A program made the translations under genes and the position numbers. From Euleptes europaea (taxonomy: Eukaryota; Chordata; Lepidosauria; Squamata; Sphaerodactylidae), in assembly GCF_029931775.1 (NCBI RefSeq), contig NC_079332.1, positions 18,359,803-18,423,802 on the forward strand: a DNA stretch of 64,000 nucleotides. Direction: 5' to 3'. A model generated the notes under the pieces. The model was not told the origin of the DNA. It did not search any database and saw only the letters and a list, made by a program, of their open reading frames with translations. This document shows positions 19,800 through 28,143 of the stretch, one piece after another. Position 1 is the first letter of the stretch; every line of letters starts with the position of its first letter.

Positions 19800-20170
19800 T
19801 ATGTTGTCAGATTGCACAGAGAAGCCATTGAAATTCATAAACATCAGCACAACTTTAACAGAAAAGAAGAGAGTTTAAGAATGAATAAAGCTTGGCTTCC
19901 TGCCCTGAAAAACCTCCAGACTAACAAAGACTACAGTCAACAATAGCCATGCAGATTAGCTTTGGATTCCACACATTAACAGATCACTTCAGGATACAAT
20001 GGTTCCATATTAACATACCACACCCTCCTTAGCACATTCTCTTGATACTTACAGGACAATATATTGTCGAAGGCTTTCACGGTCAGAGCCATTGAAATTC
20101 ATAAACATCAGCACAACTTTAGCAGAAAAGAAGAGAGTTTAAGAATGAATAAGGCTTGGCTTCCTGTCTT
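19800..20170 (+). repeat. Penelope-like retroelement, C-terminal fragments in partial duplicate
   Basis: The segment around 19818-19945 reads REAIEIHKHQHNFNRKEESL in one frame, the C-terminal pattern of Penelope-type RT/GIY-YIG proteins. Part of it is repeated at 20075-20165, joined by ATATTGTCGAAGGCTTTCAC. Broken; no full-length element. Confidence 0.6.
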
Positions 20171-20184
20171 GAAAACCTCTAGAC

Positions 20185-20469
20185 CAGTGGTTCCCAACCT
20201 TTTTTTGACCAGGGACCACTAGGACTTTTTTGTTCGGTGCAGGGACCCCAAGGTTCAAAATAAAAATTCAGAGAATTTGAAAATAAACTGTAATCATAAC
20301 TGTTAGTTAAACATTAAACTTACAGTAATATTTGAATATATATTTTTACAATAGAGAACTTTTAATTGAAAATATTAATTTATTATGGGTTTATAACTTT
20401 GTTTCGCGGACCTTAATTTAGTTCTCGCGGACCCCTGGGGGTCCATGGACCCCTGGTTGGGAACCAGTG
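20185..20469. mobile_element. Non-autonomous hAT element (copy 2)
   Basis: Same family as 11519-11804, with ends CAGTGGTTCCCAACC and GGTTGGGAACCAGTG and a left flank CTCTAGAC (20177-20184). The right flank CTCTTCAG is only a partial match. It abuts the ABCC1 CpG island. Confidence 0.85.
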
Positions 20470-20651
20470 CTCTTCAGAGGAGGAGCACTGAAGGACAGAG
20501 CCTCTGCAGACGCCGGCCACCGCCGCTGGCGCAACGTCAGGGAAGAAAATACCAAGGCCCCGGCCGCACAGCCCGGATAACTCACGAGAACCAACACAGC
20601 AGCACTTCCCTACTGGACCCTGATCGTGAAAGCGCCCTATTCGGCGGGTAT

Positions 20652-20791
20652 GGGCCAAAACGCACGGCCACGTTATCCTCCTTCCATCCCTGCTTCAGCC
20701 AGGATCGAACCCAGGCGTTTCCCCTAATGCGCGTTCGATCCTGGCGAAGGCCGGGATTAGAGGAGGATAAAGCGGCCAGGCGTTTTGGCCC
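20652..20791. repeat. Imperfect inverted repeat in the ABCC1 promoter
   Basis: Arms 20652-20710 and 20733-20791. GGGCCAAAACG pairs with CGTTTTGGCCC at the outside and CCAGGATCGAAC with GTTCGATCCTGG at the inside. The spacer is 22 bp and the arms are about 80% complementary by eye. Confidence 0.8.
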
Positions 20792-21005
20792 CTGGGCTCC
20801 GACCGTGAAAGCGCCCTCTCGGGCGTGCGCGCAGGAAAGCGCTCCGTCGCTTGCCAGCGGGCTCCGCGCGGCACGGGCCAGCTGCAGCCGGGCCAGCTGG
20901 GCGCGCGGGGAAAGCCCCGTCCCTTTCTCCCCAGCCGGGGCGGGGGCAGGGAAAGGCGCGGCCGCCCCGGCCGGTTGGGCCTCCCCGGCCAATCCGCGGC
21001 GGGTC

Positions 21006-21067
21006 TCCTCCTCCTCCTCCTCCTCCTCTTCCTCCTCCTCCTCCTGCTGATGCTGCTGCTGCTGCTG
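21006..21067 (+). repeat. (TCC)n/(CTG)n triplet tract in the ABCC1 5' leader
   Basis: About eleven CTC/TCC-type triplets interrupted by one CTT, then CTG triplets starting around 21045. It probably lies in the 5' UTR; human ABCC1 also carries a triplet repeat near its start site. It creates the ATG at 21050. Confidence 0.8.
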
Positions 21068-21128
21068 GCGGCGCTTTGGCCGGGCGCGTTGGAGAGGCTG
21101 GCTGTCCCCGCTGCGTCCCTCGCTCTCC

Positions 21129-21179
21129 ATGGAGCTGCGGCCCCTGTGCGGGGGTCCCGCCGGCCTCGGGGCTCTCTGG
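21129..21179 (+). CDS. ABCC1: ABCC1 exon 1 (multidrug resistance-associated protein 1, start)
   Basis: ABCC1 exports glutathione, glucuronate and drug conjugates, leukotriene C4 and many drugs across the basolateral plasma membrane. This exon begins at an ATG in good context (CTCTCCATGG) and encodes MELRPLCGGPAGLGALW. It aligns with human MALRGFCSADGSDPLW, including Cys7, which is important in human MRP1. The donor is GTGAGC at 21180. Seventeen whole codons join exon 2, which starts with GAC, so the phase is 0 as in human. Low overall identity is typical of this exposed N-terminus; the position and the splice phase make the call. Confidence 0.85.
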
Positions 21180-21252
21180 GTGAGCGGCCGGGGGGGGGGG
21201 GGCGGGTGCAGACCCCCGGGGGGGGCGGCAGGGGGGGCAGGCGCGCGCCGCC

Positions 21253-21383
21253 GAGCTTGGCACGGGCAGGTCCCCCCCGCCCGCGCGCGCGCGCCTGCCT
21301 GCCTGTCTTTGCGCGCGTTGCGCGCAAAGACAGGCAGGCAGGCGCGCGCGCGCGGGCGGGGGGGACCTGCCCGTGCCAAGCTC
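21253..21383. repeat. Perfect 131-bp palindrome in ABCC1 intron 1
   Basis: Arms 21253-21316 and 21320-21383 are exact reverse complements around a 3-bp spacer (GTT, 21317-21319); I checked all 64 pairs. The arms run from GAGCTTGGCACGGGCAGG through GC dinucleotide runs to CTTTGCGCGC. It starts 73 bp past the exon 1 donor, inside the CpG island. Confidence 0.95.
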
Positions 21384-21739
21384 CGCCGAGGCTGCAGGGC
21401 GGTGGGGCTGGGGGGGGGGGTGTGCCAGCCCAGGGAGCCCCCTCCCCTTCCTCCCCAACGGGGCCAAGCCAGGCGCGCAGCCGCCGCCTCTCCTCCTCCG
21501 TGGATCCTCGTGGCGCATCGGCGGTGAAACGAGCGGCGCTTCGGCTGCGGGCCCCCCCCCCCCCATCCATCCCAATCCCCGGAGCCACTTTAACAAACAA
21601 AAAAACGGGTGGAGTTTTCCAACAAAACCGATGGAGTTTTTTTTCCCTTTTTCTTTTCTTTTTAATGTTCATAAAATAATTGGGTCGCCGGGTTCGTCTG
21701 CGGGACTCGAAACCGGCGAGAGGGCAGGAGCGCCTTCGA

Positions 21740-22606
21740 CGCGGGGGTTCCCACGATTTTTTTTTTTTGGACCAGGGACCACGAGGGCTTTTTTGTTCCC
21801 CGAGGTTCAAAAGAAAAATCCCGAGACTTTGCAAATAAACTGCAATCATAACGGTTATGATTGAAGTAGTCAAAAAGGGCCAGAGTCCAGGAGCCCCTTA
21901 AAGACTAACAAAAATATTTTCTGGTAGGGTATGAGCTTTCGTGAGCCACAGCTCACTTCTTCAGATACAGCTAGAATGTGAATCCATCGGTCTTTAAGTA
22001 GAGGAGAGTGAATTCAGACAAGCATTAGTAGGTAAATGTTAACAGTATGTCAATGTGAATGGCAGGCGTGATGGGATTAGGTGTGATATGCAGAAGAGTC
22101 TGTGATGTCCAGGGGAGAGATGGGTGTGGAGAAATCAGCATTGGTAATGAGCCATGAATGCAAGGTCTTTATTCAGCCCAGGTAAATGCATTGACTTTAG
22201 TTTGAATATCCACTGTATTTCAGCAGTTTCTCTTTCCAGTCTCCCTTTAAAATTCCTTTGTAAGAGAACTGCTACTCTTAAATCTGCAACAGAATGTCCT
22301 GGAAGGTTGAAATGTTCTCCCACTGGTTTTTGAATATTGTGGTTTCTGATGTCAGACATGTCCATTTAATCTTTGTCTAAGAGACTGATTGAACTTAGAG
22401 TAATATTTGAACTTAGAGTAATATTTGAATATTGAACTTAGAGTAACATTGAACTTAGAGTAATATTTGAATATATATATTTTACAATAGAGAACTTTTA
22501 ATTGAAACTATTAATTTATTATGGGTTTATAACTTTGTTCCGCGGACCTTAATTTAGCTCTCGCGGACCTCTGGGGGTCCACGGGCCCCTGGTTGGGCAC
22601 CAGTGC
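21740..22606. mobile_element. hAT element (copy 3), split by a Penelope-like insertion
   Basis: The left part (21740-21865) shows GGACCAGGGACCACGAGGGC and CAAATAAACTGCAATCATAA. The right part (22386-22606) shows AGAGAACTTTTAATTGAAAC, GGGTTTATAACTTTG and GGTTGGGCACCAGTG. The Penelope-like piece 21866-22385 lies between. Next to the break, GAACTTAGAGTAATATTT is repeated about four times (22391-22470). Confidence 0.8.
21866..22385 (-). mobile_element. Penelope-like retroelement 3' portion
   Basis: Flanked by the 8-bp duplication TGATTGAA (21858-21865 and 22386-22393). Minus-strand 22365-22135 encodes VGEHFNLPGHSVADLRVAVL and continues to KDLAFMAHY, the C-terminal endonuclease region of Penelope-type proteins. 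The 3' tail ends with CTCACGAAAGCTCATACCCT and TTAGTCTTTAAGGGGCTCCT. It is a truncated fossil and identifies the many other tails in the window as Penelope-derived. Confidence 0.75.
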
Positions 22607-22756
22607 CTGAGAGACTAACATCAATATTTTCTGGTAGGGTGTGAGCTTTCGGGAGCCACGGCTCACTTCGTCAGATGTACCAAAGCTCATACCCTACCGG
22701 AAAATATTGTTGTTAGCCTTTAAGGTGCTACTGCACTCTTTGCCCTTTTCGACTAA
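22607..22756. repeat. Foldback Penelope-type tails
   Basis: TATTTTCTGGTAGGGTGTGA runs one way and CATACCCTACCGGAAAATAT the other, ending in AAGGTGCTACTGCACTCTTT. Same layout as 19085-19218. Confidence 0.6.
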
Positions 22757-22759
22757 GGC

Positions 22760-24074
22760 TGTTTTAGTGATAGAATCGCAAGCCAATGGGTTGAAGTACT
22801 TAATGCTGACCTTAGACCATGCTCTAATAGCCCTTTCGTATGGCCTCAAAATGTCCCTCTCATTGGTCAGATTTAAAAATTCTTGGGGGCTGGCAGCGCC
22901 CACACCCCCAGCTGAATGGCCCCACTGAGCTCACCAGAATCAATTCACAGCCTACGTTTGGGCAGCTGGATCCCCGGCTCCTTTGTTGTTGGTGCAGGGC
23001 TTCCTAGTTCTCTAGCTCAGCCCTTAGGCCAGAGGCCATCGGAACCACAACAGGACCTCTGAATTCTCAGTCCCGCCTGCTGCACTCCTCTGCCTTGTGC
23101 ATTTTAGCACCCAACATCCAATTTGCACCTCTTTGTCGTGAATCAGGAGCCCCCTCTGATGACCACCTGCCTCTCTATCGGAGCATGAACCAAGGCGCCT
23201 GCCATACAACAACCCCACTGAAGAAGATAACAGCGGTTACCCAAACCATGTTGCTGGTGGGAAGGGGTTGTGACTGGCGGCACAGGTTGCGCTCTGGGAC
23301 CTGGCCACAGCCCATTCCGGGTTCCCGTTGGTGGTGGGCGCTTCCCTGCCTTCCTGCGGGCGCTCCAGAGCCCCAGGGGACAAATAAAACCTTTCCTTTG
23401 GCCAGATCTACCCAACTTGTGCCTGCCTCTGGATTGAGCGCCTTCTTCCAAGCGGTGCCAGAATATCGGTTTGCTGCCTAGTGGTCATACACTTGCTTGC
23501 TGTCTCTCTGCCGAGCTGTCAGCCCCCCCCAACGCAAGCCCTCCCCCCATCATTGCTTCTCCCTCTTTGCAGGGACAAAAAGCGCCCCTCTTTTAATTCT
23601 CTCTGGGCTCCTGGGTTTGATGTCCTCACAGCTGCCCCCAGAGGTGATCTTGAAAGAACCGGTTTCTTTGCCTGTTCTGCTACGGATGAGGGCCTCAACC
23701 GCACAAGTCCAGCGTGAGAGAAGGACTGTGGTTGAATGAAAGCTGCACCGTGGGATGAGGGTTGCCGACGGCGTTCTGTTTAGTGTTTGATGACTGGGTT
23801 TAGGTAATCCAGCTAAGTCTGTGCAGGTGCAGCCGGTACAGGTAGATGGCTCCGGGCTTTTCTCGTGGGATCTGCTTATCACGTTTCCCCTGTTCAGTAA
23901 TCCTACCATGTGTTTACGCAAATCCCGCTTTGCCTGCCTGTCACCGTTTGAAAGTGGTTCTCTCGCCTACTTTTGAGTGGATCAATTACTCTTTGGCTGC
24001 GTAGTGTTGTAAACCAGCCTCCCTTTGTAACGTCCCTGTCCCCCCCCCCCCCATAAACACACCTTACTGTTGTT
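22760..24074. other. ABCC1 intron 1, no gene recognised
   Basis: Unassigned. Around 23376-23420 GGGGACAAATAAAACCTTTC followed by CTTGTGCCTGCCTCTGG has the look of an LTR polyA/U5 region, but the boundaries could not be set. Poly-C runs occur near 23525 and 24040. Confidence 0.35.
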
Positions 24075-24227
24075 GTTGTGAGGATAAAATGGAGGAAAGG
24101 ATCTGGTTGAGCCAGGCTCTGCCATGGAAGCTTGCTGGGTGCCGCTGGCTCTGGGCCCAGCCTCCCTCACGTCTGCAGATGCTTCTGTTGAACACTTCAT
24201 TCATCTACTGAAGTGAATGTTGACTTA

Positions 24228-24620
24228 AGAAATGCCCTGCTGGATCAGACCAGCCAGGGTCCATCTAGTCCAGCATCCCGTCTCACACAGTGGCCAACCA
24301 GCTCCTATGGAGGGCCAGCAACAGGGCACCGAGGCTGAGGCCCCTTCCCCCTGATGTTGCCTCCTGGCACTAGGGATTCACAGGTTGACTCTTGATGTGG
24401 AGATGTACGATTTCTGTAGAGCCCTGAATTTTAAATTGGTTTTGGTCTATTGACCGCAATAAATGAATGAATGACACAGGTTGACTGCCTCTGAACATGG
24501 AGGTTCCCTTTAGTCACTATGGCTAGTAGTAGACCCATCCTCCAGGAATCTGTCTAATCCCCTTTTGAAGCCGTCTGTAAGATTTACAGAATCTTCCGGT
24601 GGAATAATAAACTGTGCTGT
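24228..24620 (-). repeat. CR1-like LINE 3' region with nested insertion
   Basis: The plus strand begins AAGAAATGCCCTGCTGGATC, then CCATCTAGTCCAGCATCC and GGCCAACCAGCTCCTATGGA, a CR1-type 3' region. It is interrupted at 24392-24474 and resumes GCCTCTGAACATGGAGGTTC. Confidence 0.75.
24392..24474 (+). mobile_element. Short LINE 3'-end insertion
   Basis: An 83-bp segment ending CCGCAATAAATGAATGAATGA, flanked by perfect 12-bp duplications CACAGGTTGACT (24380-24391 and 24475-24486). It is a typical 5'-truncated retroposition. The (TGAA)n tail resembles that of the LINE at 28144. Confidence 0.85.
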
Positions 24621-25224
24621 GGCCTTCAGGGTGTTGCATTGAAATCTTCCCCTTCTCTCTCTCCTCTGCGTCAGATTTTGGATAGTGACTTCCTCGACAG
24701 GGACCCGCCCTGGTGCTTACATAAGGAGTAGTAAAAATCATTTATTACTACTTGAAAACCTGAGTCTGGCTAAGTTTTCTGTAGCTTCCTGTTGTTTAAA
24801 CTGCATGTTTTTCTCTTCTATTGGATTTTATGGCTCTTAAAAATATGACCGTTCAATGTGGGGGTGTACAGTAAAGCGCTGTGTAATGTGCCCCTTTTTA
24901 TTTGTATCTCTCTCTTCTCCCACGGTCCCAGTGGAGATTGGAAGGTCTTCAGGGTAGGGAACGAGTCCATTTGGCCTTCCAGCTTGACAGGGAAGCCAGC
25001 TACAATTTTGCCATCTCACTGGCATTGTGATATCCGCAATTGTACATATTTTGACAATTCTGGGTGCCGGTCTGCTCTCGGTGGGCTTGCTGCTGCTGCT
25101 GCTCTATAGTATTCTTCTGCGAGTATTCCACCTAAATGCTAAAAGGAAGGTTCTGTTATTTTCAGCAAAATGATAGTGAAAAAGGTGTGAAAAGTTATGT
25201 TTTTTGGCTAAACATTTGGAAGAA
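24620..25224 (+). other. Unassigned stretch with exon-like and membrane-helix-like open frame
   Basis: A strong pyrimidine tract and AG acceptor end at 24931. The frame 24988-25173 has no ATG. It contains a long hydrophobic run (IVISAIVHILTILGAGLLS, then a leucine-rich stretch and YSILLRVFHL) followed by basic residues NAKRK. I do not recognise it. It may be chance, a pseudogene or part of an unknown exon. Confidence 0.25.
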
Positions 25225-25906
25225 CTTCGTGACAAAGCGGTTCCTCAGGCTGCCTCAGGAAGTGGAGGTTTTTAAGCAAAGGTTAGATCAGGGGTGGGGA
25301 ACGTCAGGCCAGGGGGCCATTTAAGGCCCTCGAAATCATTTGGTCTGGCCCTTCATGGGTCCTGGCAGATCTCTAGCTCAGAAGTATCTGAGACTGGCGA
25401 TCCGCCCCCTCCCGCGGACAGGAATAGCCTCTATTCAAGGCGGTCGGGAGTTTATTTTGCTGAGAAATTGAACCCTTTTCCCCCCTTGCAGAAGAGTCGT
25501 TAGCTATGGAGCTACTAGGACCGCCCAAGAAACTATTAACCCTTTCCCACCCGGGTCCGAACTGGGGGGGATCTGTCATCAGGGACAGCTGCCTGCTTGG
25601 GGCTTGATCGGCTAATTTTTAAGTTGATAATTTTGTATGGCCCGCGAATGATGTTGTAAATATCCAAATGGCCCTTGGCGGAAAAAAAGGTTCCCCACCC
25701 CTGGGTTAGATGGTCATCTTGACAAGGCTGATTCTGTGAACTTTGGCAGATCATGAGAGGGAGGGCAGAAAGGGATGAGTCAGGGCGTGGCTCTCGTGGC
25801 CCTTTCTTACATGCCCAGAGATCCTGGAGGGTTTTTTTGGCCATCTTCTGGGCATGGAGCAGGGGACACTGGGGATGCGGGCGGGGAGAGGCAGCTGTGA
25901 ATTTCT
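25225..25906 (+). repeat. CR1 LINE 3' end, split by a hAT element
   Basis: TGCCTCAGGAAGTGGAGGTT (encodes LPQEVEVFK-type CR1 C-terminus) runs to 25288 and continues from 25712, with CATCTTCTGGGCATGGAGCA and GGCAGCTGTGAATTTC. The hAT occupies 25289-25703. Confidence 0.85.
25289..25703. mobile_element. Non-autonomous hAT element in CR1
   Basis: Ends CAGGGGTGGGGAACG and GGTTCCCCACCCCTG are inverted. It is flanked by perfect 8-bp duplications GGTTAGAT (25281-25288 and 25704-25711). It is 415 bp long, with no transposase. Confidence 0.93.
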
Positions 25907-26415
25907 TGGTCATCGAGATGTGCCCTCATTGCAGTTCCACTGGGAATATCCTTACAAGAGATTTTGCATATGCAGACAGTTGCACTTGTTCTTCGTGGAG
26001 GGCAACCGGGCCGTCTGTGTCTCCCTCCACCTACTGGACCAGCTCGTCTTTCAAAACCGTCTGTCATCCGGGCTTCATATCTCACACGCTGCCTTATAAT
26101 GCCATCGAGTTAGTATTATGCCATTTGCCACAAAGCGTGACTTACTTCCCTGGGTCACGATGCCCTCAGGTGGGCAGCCGGCCAAAGACACACCAGCTGT
26201 GAACTGCCTTTGAAGTCAAGATAAGCTCCCCCACCCCCTGGAAAGTTTGATAAGGGTTTTCAGAGGTGGCAACTTATCCTTGGTGCTTTGGTAGCTTGAC
26301 CTGAGGCTTGTAAATTACTGCAATTACAGTTTTTTCCTTGGAAGCTGCTCCCTCTGTGGTTTTCCGGATGATGGTTGTATTGGCACTTCCAGTGAAAAAT
26401 GTGTATTGAGTCCAG
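25907..26415. other. ABCC1 intron 1, no gene recognised
   Basis: Unassigned. An open frame around 25920-26095 reads LHLFFVEGNRAVCVSLHLLD but has no recognised homology. Confidence 0.35.
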
Positions 26416-26419
26416 TTCA

Positions 26420-26960
26420 TAAGAACATAAGAAAGGCCCTGGTGGATCAGACCCAGGCCCATCAAGTCCAGTCTGTTCACACTGTGGCCAACCAGGGGCC
26501 TCTAGGAAGCCCCCAAGCAAGACAACTGCAGCAGCGTTGGCCTGCCTGGGTTCCTCAGCACCTCATATAATAGGCATTCTCCTCTTGGGACTGGAGAGAA
26601 TAGGTATGCATCATGACTAGTAGCCATGGATAGCCCTCTCCTCCATGAACATGTCCACTCCCCTCTTAAAGCCTTCCAAGTTGGCAGCCATCACCACATC
26701 TTGGGGCAGGGAGTTCCACAATTTAACCAGGCATTGTGTGAAGAAATGTTTCCTTTTGTCGGTTTTGAATCTCTCACCCTCCAGCTTCAGCAGATGACCC
26801 CGTGTACTGGTATTATGAGAGAGGGAGAAAAGCTGCTCCCTGTCCACTCCCTGCATGTGATGCATAATTTTATAGACCTCTGTCATGTCTCCCCTTAACC
26901 GCCTTCTTTCCAAGCTAAACAGCCCTAATCCTGCATCTGTGTCATTGGCAAAAAGAGGGG
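26420..26960 (-). repeat. CR1-type LINE 3' region (second subfamily)
   Basis: The plus strand starts CATAAGAACATAAGAAAGGC. The minus strand encodes RRRLRGDMTEVYKIMHHMQG, then LWNSLPQDVVMAANLEGFKR, the CR1-family RT C-terminus. It is antisense to ABCC1. Confidence 0.85.
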
Positions 26961-27084
26961 TGTGTGAAATATCCGGCTCTTTCTGTGTACTTCCACGGCT
27001 GGGACAGCAGGGTCTTTTCATTGCCAAGAGCCTCTCATCTCAGTCAGGAGGTAGGACAGACCAGAGTACTGGGGACTAGATTCG

Positions 27085-27724
27085 GTCGGCCATGCGAAGT
27101 GCTGGTATCGCTTTACTCTGCTGTGGTTAGACCTCACCTAGAGTACTGTGTTCAGTTTTGGGCACCACAATTTAAGAAAGTTGTCGACAAGCTGGAAAAT
27201 GTCCAGAGGAGGGCAACAAAAATGGTGAGGGGTCTGGAGACAAAGTCCTATGAGGACAGGTTGAAGGAGCTGGGTATGTTTAGCCCAGAGAGGAGAAGAT
27301 TGAGAGGGGACAGGATAACCATCTTCAAGGACTTGAAGGCCTGTCATATAGAGGAGGGTGCCGAGTTGTTTTCTGTTGCCCCAGAAGGTCAGACCAGAAC
27401 CAACGGGTTGAAATTAAATGAAAAGAGTTTCCGTCTAGACATTAGGAAGAATTTTCTAACACTTAGAGCGGTTCCTCAGTGGAACAGGCTTCCTCGGGAG
27501 GTGGTAAGCTCTCCTTCCCTGGAGGTTTTTAAGAAGAGGCTAGATGGCCATCTGTTAGCAATGCTGATTCTGTGACCTTAGGCAGATAATGACAGTGAGG
27601 GCATCTTGGGCATCTTCTGGTCACCAGGGGTCTGGAGGGGGGAGGTAGTTGTGAATGTCCTGCATTGTGCAGGGGGTTGGACTTGATGGCCCTGGTGGTC
27701 CCTTCCAACTCTAGGATTCTATGA
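27085..27724 (+). repeat. CR1 LINE 3' region
   Basis: Encodes [20 protein letters not shown], then VQRRATKMVRGLETKSYEDR and a C-terminal NRLPREVVSSPSLEVFKKRL, the end of the CR1 reverse transcriptase. It is followed by the 3' UTR and CAACTCTAGGATTCTATGAT. 5' truncated. Confidence 0.93.
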
Positions 27725-27779
27725 TTTACCAGTGGCATTCTGGTACCTGATGTAATTATATGGGGGCGTACATGATCAA

Positions 27780-28143
27780 AATCCCACTGCGGTGCTCTTT
27801 TTATTTATTTATTTATTTATTTTGATTTTTATCCCACCCTCAGTCCCCGGCCATGTCTATCATGGTCATGGTAAACAATACAGAAGTAAGGAGAACCTGA
27901 CTGAGGAACGGCATGTGCCAAAGCTCAAGGTACCCTTTCCCTTTTTTGTACATTTTTATCCCGCCTTCCTCCACCCTTAAAGGGGAGTCTGCCCACTCAG
28001 GTACCCCCAAGAAAGCTTCTAGTGGTTGTGAGAAATGGTGAGAGTGCTGTGAGACCAGAGAAGCCATTCACAGAGGAGGCTGCCTGTGGTGTCCCTGCAT
28101 GAGGCTCCGTTCAGGGTCTTCCACACCTTGTGTGCGAGACAAG
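27780..28143. other. ABCC1 intron 1, AT-rich and unassigned
   Basis: Contains a (TTTA)n tract at about 27798-27822 followed by a CCCACCCTCAGTCCCCGG-type LINE 3' UTR-like piece. No gene. Confidence 0.35.

Larger units (their letters stand above)
20500..21128 (+). promoter_or_regulatory. ABCC1: ABCC1 CpG-island promoter and 5' UTR
   Basis: Very GC- and CpG-rich sequence leading into the ABCC1 ATG. It contains a GC box GGGGCGGGG (20937-20945), a 59-bp-arm imperfect inverted repeat (20652-20791), a direct repeat CGTGAAAGCGCCCT (20625-20638 and 20804-20817) and a TCC/CTG tract. There is no TATA box. The mammalian ABCC1 promoter is likewise TATA-less and Sp1-driven. Confidence 0.7.

Noticed and set aside
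20582-21873. Long open frames of 265, 279, 284 and 392 codons on both strands of the CpG island
   Set aside because: They are GC-rich, low-complexity and overlap in several frames, and the palindrome creates mirror copies. Only the 17-codon ABCC1 exon 1 has splice and homology support.
26617-27575. Open frames of 136 and 203 codons as host genes
   Set aside because: Both are CR1 reverse-transcriptase C-termini.
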